Source of the DNA: Cryobacterium sp. Y82
GTDB taxonomy: Bacteria; Actinomycetota; Actinomycetes; Actinomycetales; Microbacteriaceae
NCBI RefSeq assembly: GCF_002929495.1
Contig: NZ_PJJJ01000033.1
Location: 1 to 64,000, forward strand
Direction of reading: 5' to 3'
DNA: 64,000 nucleotides
Shown piece after piece: positions 60,715 through 64,000 of the stretch (the stretch's first letter is position 1; each line of letters starts with the position of its first letter). The translations under genes were made by a program, and so were the position numbers. The notes under the pieces were generated by a model that was not told the origin of the DNA, ran no database searches, and was given only the letters and a program-made list of their open reading frames with translations.

Positions 60715-61932
60715 ATGATGAAGTCCAAGCCGTTGCCCGCCGATCCCCTGATCCGCCAGCTTATTCGTCAGGCGCAGAGCGCGCAGCTGGGCCGTCGTAC
60801 GCTGCTGGCCGGTGCGGGTGCTGGTGCCACGGCACTCGCGCTCGCCGCGTGCTCGTCCGGAGCGGCGGCCAAACCAACCGCTGCCGCAGATACCTCGGCC
60901 ACCGACAAGACCATCCGCTGGGACAACTGGGCGCTCTACATCGACGTCGATGACGCCGACAAGTACCCCACCCTCGACGCCTTCAAGGCGCAGACGGGCA
61001 TCTCGGTCAAGTACACCGAAGCCGTCGACGACAACAACTCCTATTACGGCAAGGTGAAGGATCAGCTTGCCCTCGGCCAGGACATCGGCGCAGATGCCGT
61101 GTGCCTGACCGACTGGATGGTGAGCCGCATGATCAGATTCGGCTACACCCAGGAACTCGATCATGCCAACATTCCAAACCTTGCCAACCTGCTGCCCTCA
61201 TTGCAGGACGTCGACTTCGACCCTGGTCGGGCTATGAGTGTTCCCTGGCAGGGCGGGTTCGCCGGCCTGGCCTGGAACAAGGAAAAGTATCCGCAAGGCC
61301 TGAAATCGGTTGAAGACCTCTGGGCACCCAAATTAAAGGGGCGCGTCGGGGTGCTCTCCGAAATGCGCGACACCATGGGCCTGATCATGCTCGACCAGGG
61401 CGTCGATATCTCCGGCACGTGGGGCGAGGAAGAATTCACTGCCGCCATCGACGAGTTCAAGAAGCAGGTTTCCGACGGCCAGATCCGCAACATCAAGGGC
61501 AACTCGTACAAGGAGGACCTCGCGAACGAAGACACCCTGGCCGCGATCGTCTGGTCCGGCGACATCGTGCAGCTCAACGCCGAAAACGGCGACAAGTGGG
61601 GCTTCGTCGTTCCCGAAAAGGGCGGCACCCTCTGGAACGATAACTTCGTGGTACCGATCGGGTCGCCCGGCAAGAAGAATGTCGAAGAACTCATCAACTA
61701 CTACTACGACCCGGCCGTTGCTGCCGAGGTTGCCGCGTACGTCAACTACATCACCCCGGTGGCTGGCGCCAAGGAAGCCATGATGACCATCGATCCGACG
61801 CTGGCCGAAGATCCGCTGATCTTTCCCGACGACGCTACCCTCGCCAACGCCTACGTCTTCCGTGGGCTCGACGGCACCGAGGAACAGACTTTCAATAAGC
61901 AGTTCCAGGCCATCCTGCTGGGCGCAGCCTAA
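60715..61932 (+). CDS. polyamine-type ABC transporter substrate-binding lipoprotein
   Basis: A 405-residue solute-binding protein similar to PotD/PotF. Its signal is Tat-like with an Arg pair and a lipobox (LGRRTLLAGAGAGATALALAACSSG), so it should be exported folded and lipid-anchored. The mature part shows the PotD-like KTIRWDNWALYIDVD, ADAVCLTDWMVSRMI, VPWQGGFAGLAWN and FVVPIGSPGKKNVEELINYYYDP. ATG 60715 with AGGAG 5 nt upstream. First gene of a potDAB-like operon; it ends in TAATG overlapping the ATPase gene. Substrate probably putrescine or spermidine, by context. Confidence 0.9.
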   Translation: MMKSKPLPADPLIRQLIRQAQSAQLGRRTLLAGAGAGATALALAACSSGAAAKPTAAADTSATDKTIRWDNWALYIDVDDADKYPTLDAFKAQTGISVKYTEAVDDNNSYYGKVKDQLALGQDIGADAVCLTDWMVSRMIRFGYTQELDHANIPNLANLLPSLQDVDFDPGRAMSVPWQGGFAGLAWNKEKYPQGLKSVEDLWAPKLKGRVGVLSEMRDTMGLIMLDQGVDISGTWGEEEFTAAIDEFKKQVSDGQIRNIKGNSYKEDLANEDTLAAIVWSGDIVQLNAENGDKWGFVVPEKGGTLWNDNFVVPIGSPGKKNVEELINYYYDPAVAAEVAAYVNYITPVAGAKEAMMTIDPTLAEDPLIFPDDATLANAYVFRGLDGTEEQTFNKQFQAILLGAA

Positions 61933-63131
61933 TGGCCGTCGGTGCGTTCGCTGATCGTGGAGCCGACCTGGAGCTGGTCGGCATCGAGAAACGTTTCCCC
62001 GGGTTCACCGCCATTGAAAATCTTAACCTCACCATCCCGGCCGGGTCGTTCTTCGCGCTGCTCGGCCCCTCTGGCTGCGGCAAGACAACCACGCTGCGGC
62101 TGGTCGCGGGACTGGAAGAACCCACGAGCGGTCGCATCCTGATCGGGGGAGCGGATGTGACGAATCAGAAATCCTTCCAGCGCCCGGTCAACACGGTGTT
62201 CCAGAGCTACGCCCTGTTTCCCCATATGACCGTGCTGGAAAACGTCGCGTTCGGGCTGCGACGACGCAAGATCGGCGATCCGGTCGCCAAGGCACACGAG
62301 GCCCTGCTCCTGGTGGAACTTGATCACCTCGCCCACCGAAAACCGCAGCAGCTTTCCGGCGGCCAGCAGCAACGCGTTGCTCTCGCTCGCGCCATCGTCA
62401 ACCGGCCGTCGCTGCTCCTGCTAGACGAGCCGCTCGGGGCCCTCGACCTTAAACTACGGCGTCAGATGCAGCTCGAGTTGAAAACCATCCAGGAAGAAGT
62501 GGGCCTCACCTTTCTGCACGTCACGCACGATCAGGAAGAGGCCATGACCATGGCCGACACCATCGCGGTCATGAACAAGGGTCGTATCGAGCAGATGGGG
62601 CAACCGCAGGAGCTCTACGAACTGCCCAAGACCGCCTTCGTCGCGAACTTTCTTGGCCAGTCCAACCTATTCACCGGGCCCGTCGTCGGGGCCACGAGCA
62701 CTGCCATAGCGGTTGATGTTTCCGGTCAGAAGATCGTGGTGCCGCTGGGGCGTGCGCACCGGGTTTTGGGCGAGGTCACCGTCGGTGTGCGTCCTGAAAA
62801 GCTCACTCTGCACGCCCAGGCGCCCACCCACGATGACGGATGCAACGTGATGGGGCCTGGACGAGTCATCGACGTGTCGTTCAGCGGGGTCAGCACGCAA
62901 TACCTTGTAGCGGTTCCGGGAGTCGGGACCCTGGTCGTCTTCGCCCAGAACACGGCCTTCGGTCCGGCCGCGCACGTCGGAGCCGAGGTCTGGCTCAGCT
63001 GGAACATCGACCATGGTTTCGGGCTCGACGACGATCCGGACGATGCGCCGCGGTTCGAGGCCGATCTCGACACCCAGACCATCGCCCGGCAGCGCCGGTC
63101 CTCGTTGATCACGGAGCTTGAGGAGGCCTAG
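61932..63131 (+). CDS. potA: polyamine-type ABC transporter ATP-binding protein
   Basis: The 399-residue ATPase of the importer: [19 protein letters not shown] (Walker A, about residues 43-51), Q-loop [10 protein letters not shown], signature [16 protein letters not shown], Walker [14 protein letters not shown]-loop VTHDQEEA, and a C-terminal TOBE domain ([11 protein letters not shown]). Length is normal for PotA. ATG 61932 overlaps the binding-protein stop by one base; the permease begins 2 nt after its stop. In E. coli the C-terminal domain mediates spermidine feedback. Confidence 0.93.
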   Translation: MAVGAFADRGADLELVGIEKRFPGFTAIENLNLTIPAGSFFALLGPSGCGKTTTLRLVAGLEEPTSGRILIGGADVTNQKSFQRPVNTVFQSYALFPHMTVLENVAFGLRRRKIGDPVAKAHEALLLVELDHLAHRKPQQLSGGQQQRVALARAIVNRPSLLLLDEPLGALDLKLRRQMQLELKTIQEEVGLTFLHVTHDQEEAMTMADTIAVMNKGRIEQMGQPQELYELPKTAFVANFLGQSNLFTGPVVGATSTAIAVDVSGQKIVVPLGRAHRVLGEVTVGVRPEKLTLHAQAPTHDDGCNVMGPGRVIDVSFSGVSTQYLVAVPGVGTLVVFAQNTAFGPAAHVGAEVWLSWNIDHGFGLDDDPDDAPRFEADLDTQTIARQRRSSLITELEEA

Positions 63132-63133
63132 GG

Positions 63134-64000
63134 ATGGCCTTCGCCGCATTCTCAACCGCGACTTCGCCGTCGACCGAGCCGGTCGCCCGGCGGCGCAGCC
63201 CGGTGGCGCTGTTCCTGCTGTTGCCGGGCATCCTCTACCTGGTGCTGTTCTTTCTCACGCCGCTCGTGTCGCTGCTTCTGACGTCGGTCCAGGCGCCGCG
63301 CGAGTTCGGCGACATCGGCCAATATGACTACGCCTTTCGCTGGCAGAACTACGTCGAGGTCGTCACGACCTACTGGCCGCACATCGTGCGGTCGTTCAGC
63401 TATGCCCTCGCCGCGACGTTCTTCGCATTGCTGATCAGCTACCCGCTTGCCTACTTCATCGGAGTAAAGGCTCGGAGGTGGCCGCTGCTGCAGAGCCTCA
63501 TGCTTGTGCTCGTGATCGCGCCGTTTTTCATCAGCTTTCTGCTGCGCACCCTGGCCTGGAAGCAGCTGTTCTCCGACGAGTCGTTCGTCGTGCAGTCACT
63601 GAAAGCGCTGTCCCTGCTGGGGCCGGAAGCCCACGTGACCGGCACCGCCTTCTCGGTGATCTTTGGCCTGACCTACAACTTCATTCCGTTTATGACCCTG
63701 CCGTTGTACACGACCCTGGAACGGCTCGATGTGCGCTACCTCGAGGCCGGCAACGACCTCTATGCCAGCCCCTTCCAGGTGTTTCGCAAGGTGACCATTC
63801 CGCTGTCTATGCCCGGCATCGTGGCGGGAACCCTGCTCACTTTCATCCCAGCGGCCGGTGACTACATCAACGCCAGTCGGGACTTTCTCGGCGGCACCGG
63901 TACCCAGATGATGGGAAACGTGATCGAGGCGAACTTTCTCGTACTGCAGAACTATCCCACGGCGGCAGCCCTGTCGATCATTCTGATGACCGTGATCCTC
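63134..64000 (+). CDS. polyamine-type ABC transporter permease (PotB-like), cut by window end
   Basis: First of two expected permeases. The 289 visible codons show an N-terminal tail with RRRSPVALFLLLPGILYLVLFFL (helix 1), a periplasmic loop, the start of the binding-protein-dependent transport domain (IVRSFSYALAATFFALLISYPLAYFI) and the EAA loop EAGNDLYASPFQVFRKVTIPLSMPGI that docks the ATPase. ATG 63134. The 3' end and a likely potC lie beyond the window. Confidence 0.92.
   Translation, partial: MAFAAFSTATSPSTEPVARRRSPVALFLLLPGILYLVLFFLTPLVSLLLTSVQAPREFGDIGQYDYAFRWQNYVEVVTTYWPHIVRSFSYALAATFFALLISYPLAYFIGVKARRWPLLQSLMLVLVIAPFFISFLLRTLAWKQLFSDESFVVQSLKALSLLGPEAHVTGTAFSVIFGLTYNFIPFMTLPLYTTLERLDVRYLEAGNDLYASPFQVFRKVTIPLSMPGIVAGTLLTFIPAAGDYINASRDFLGGTGTQMMGNVIEANFLVLQNYPTAAALSIILMTVIL

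Overview
The window looks like a chromosomal segment of a high-GC actinobacterium, most likely a Microbacteriaceae member (Cryobacterium-like). This is inferred from base composition, the frequent GTG starts, and the gene order argS–lysA–hom–thrC–thrB–rho–prfA–prmC–tsaC–wecA–atp operon. No 16S gene is present to test it.

Region 1 (about 0–8.4 kb) holds a SulP anion transporter, two MerR-family regulators, an MFS transporter, an unknown 164-residue protein followed by an RNase J, and release factor 3 (prfC). Four promoters in this region (sulP, MFS, unknown gene/RNase J, merR2–prfC) carry the same 20-bp element: a palindromic operator abutting a -10-like hexamer. They therefore look like one MerR-controlled regulon joining export, anion transport, RNA decay and translation termination. 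This is the best candidate for an undescribed regulatory system here.

Region 2 (about 8.4–18 kb) is accessory and heavily decayed. It holds remnants of an SGNH hydrolase, an IS3-type transposase, an alpha/beta hydrolase, a WYL regulator, two IS30 fragments, a chromate transporter, nuoA and a tyrosine integrase beside tRNA-Arg(CCG). Intact survivors are a 6-phosphogluconate dehydrogenase, a small conserved-looking protein, a heliorhodopsin, an alpha/beta hydrolase and a Pr6Pr-like membrane protein.

Region 3 (about 18–44.3 kb) is core: a lipoprotein, argS, a DUF2993/LmeA-like protein, the lysA-hom-thrC-thrB operon, rho with a repetitive Asn/Gln/Arg-rich N-terminal region, prfA, cysE/cysK (opposite strand), prmC, tsaC, a WecA/TagO-type glycosyl-1-phosphate transferase, an AtpI-like protein, the complete F1Fo ATP synthase operon atpBEFHAGDC, yaaA and malate dehydrogenase.

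Region 4 (about 44.3–64 kb) holds an Ogt-type DNA repair methyltransferase, an aldo/keto reductase, a heterodimeric ABC exporter, a DUF4192 protein, and a polyamine/omega-amino-acid catabolic set (AsnC regulator, class III aminotransferase, aminobutyraldehyde dehydrogenase). These are followed by a PP2C phosphatase, a PadR/HAAS pair, a PhnA-like protein, an FHA protein and an EccC/FtsK-type ATPase. The window ends inside a polyamine-type ABC importer (binding lipoprotein, ATPase, truncated permease), which fits upstream uptake for the catabolic genes.
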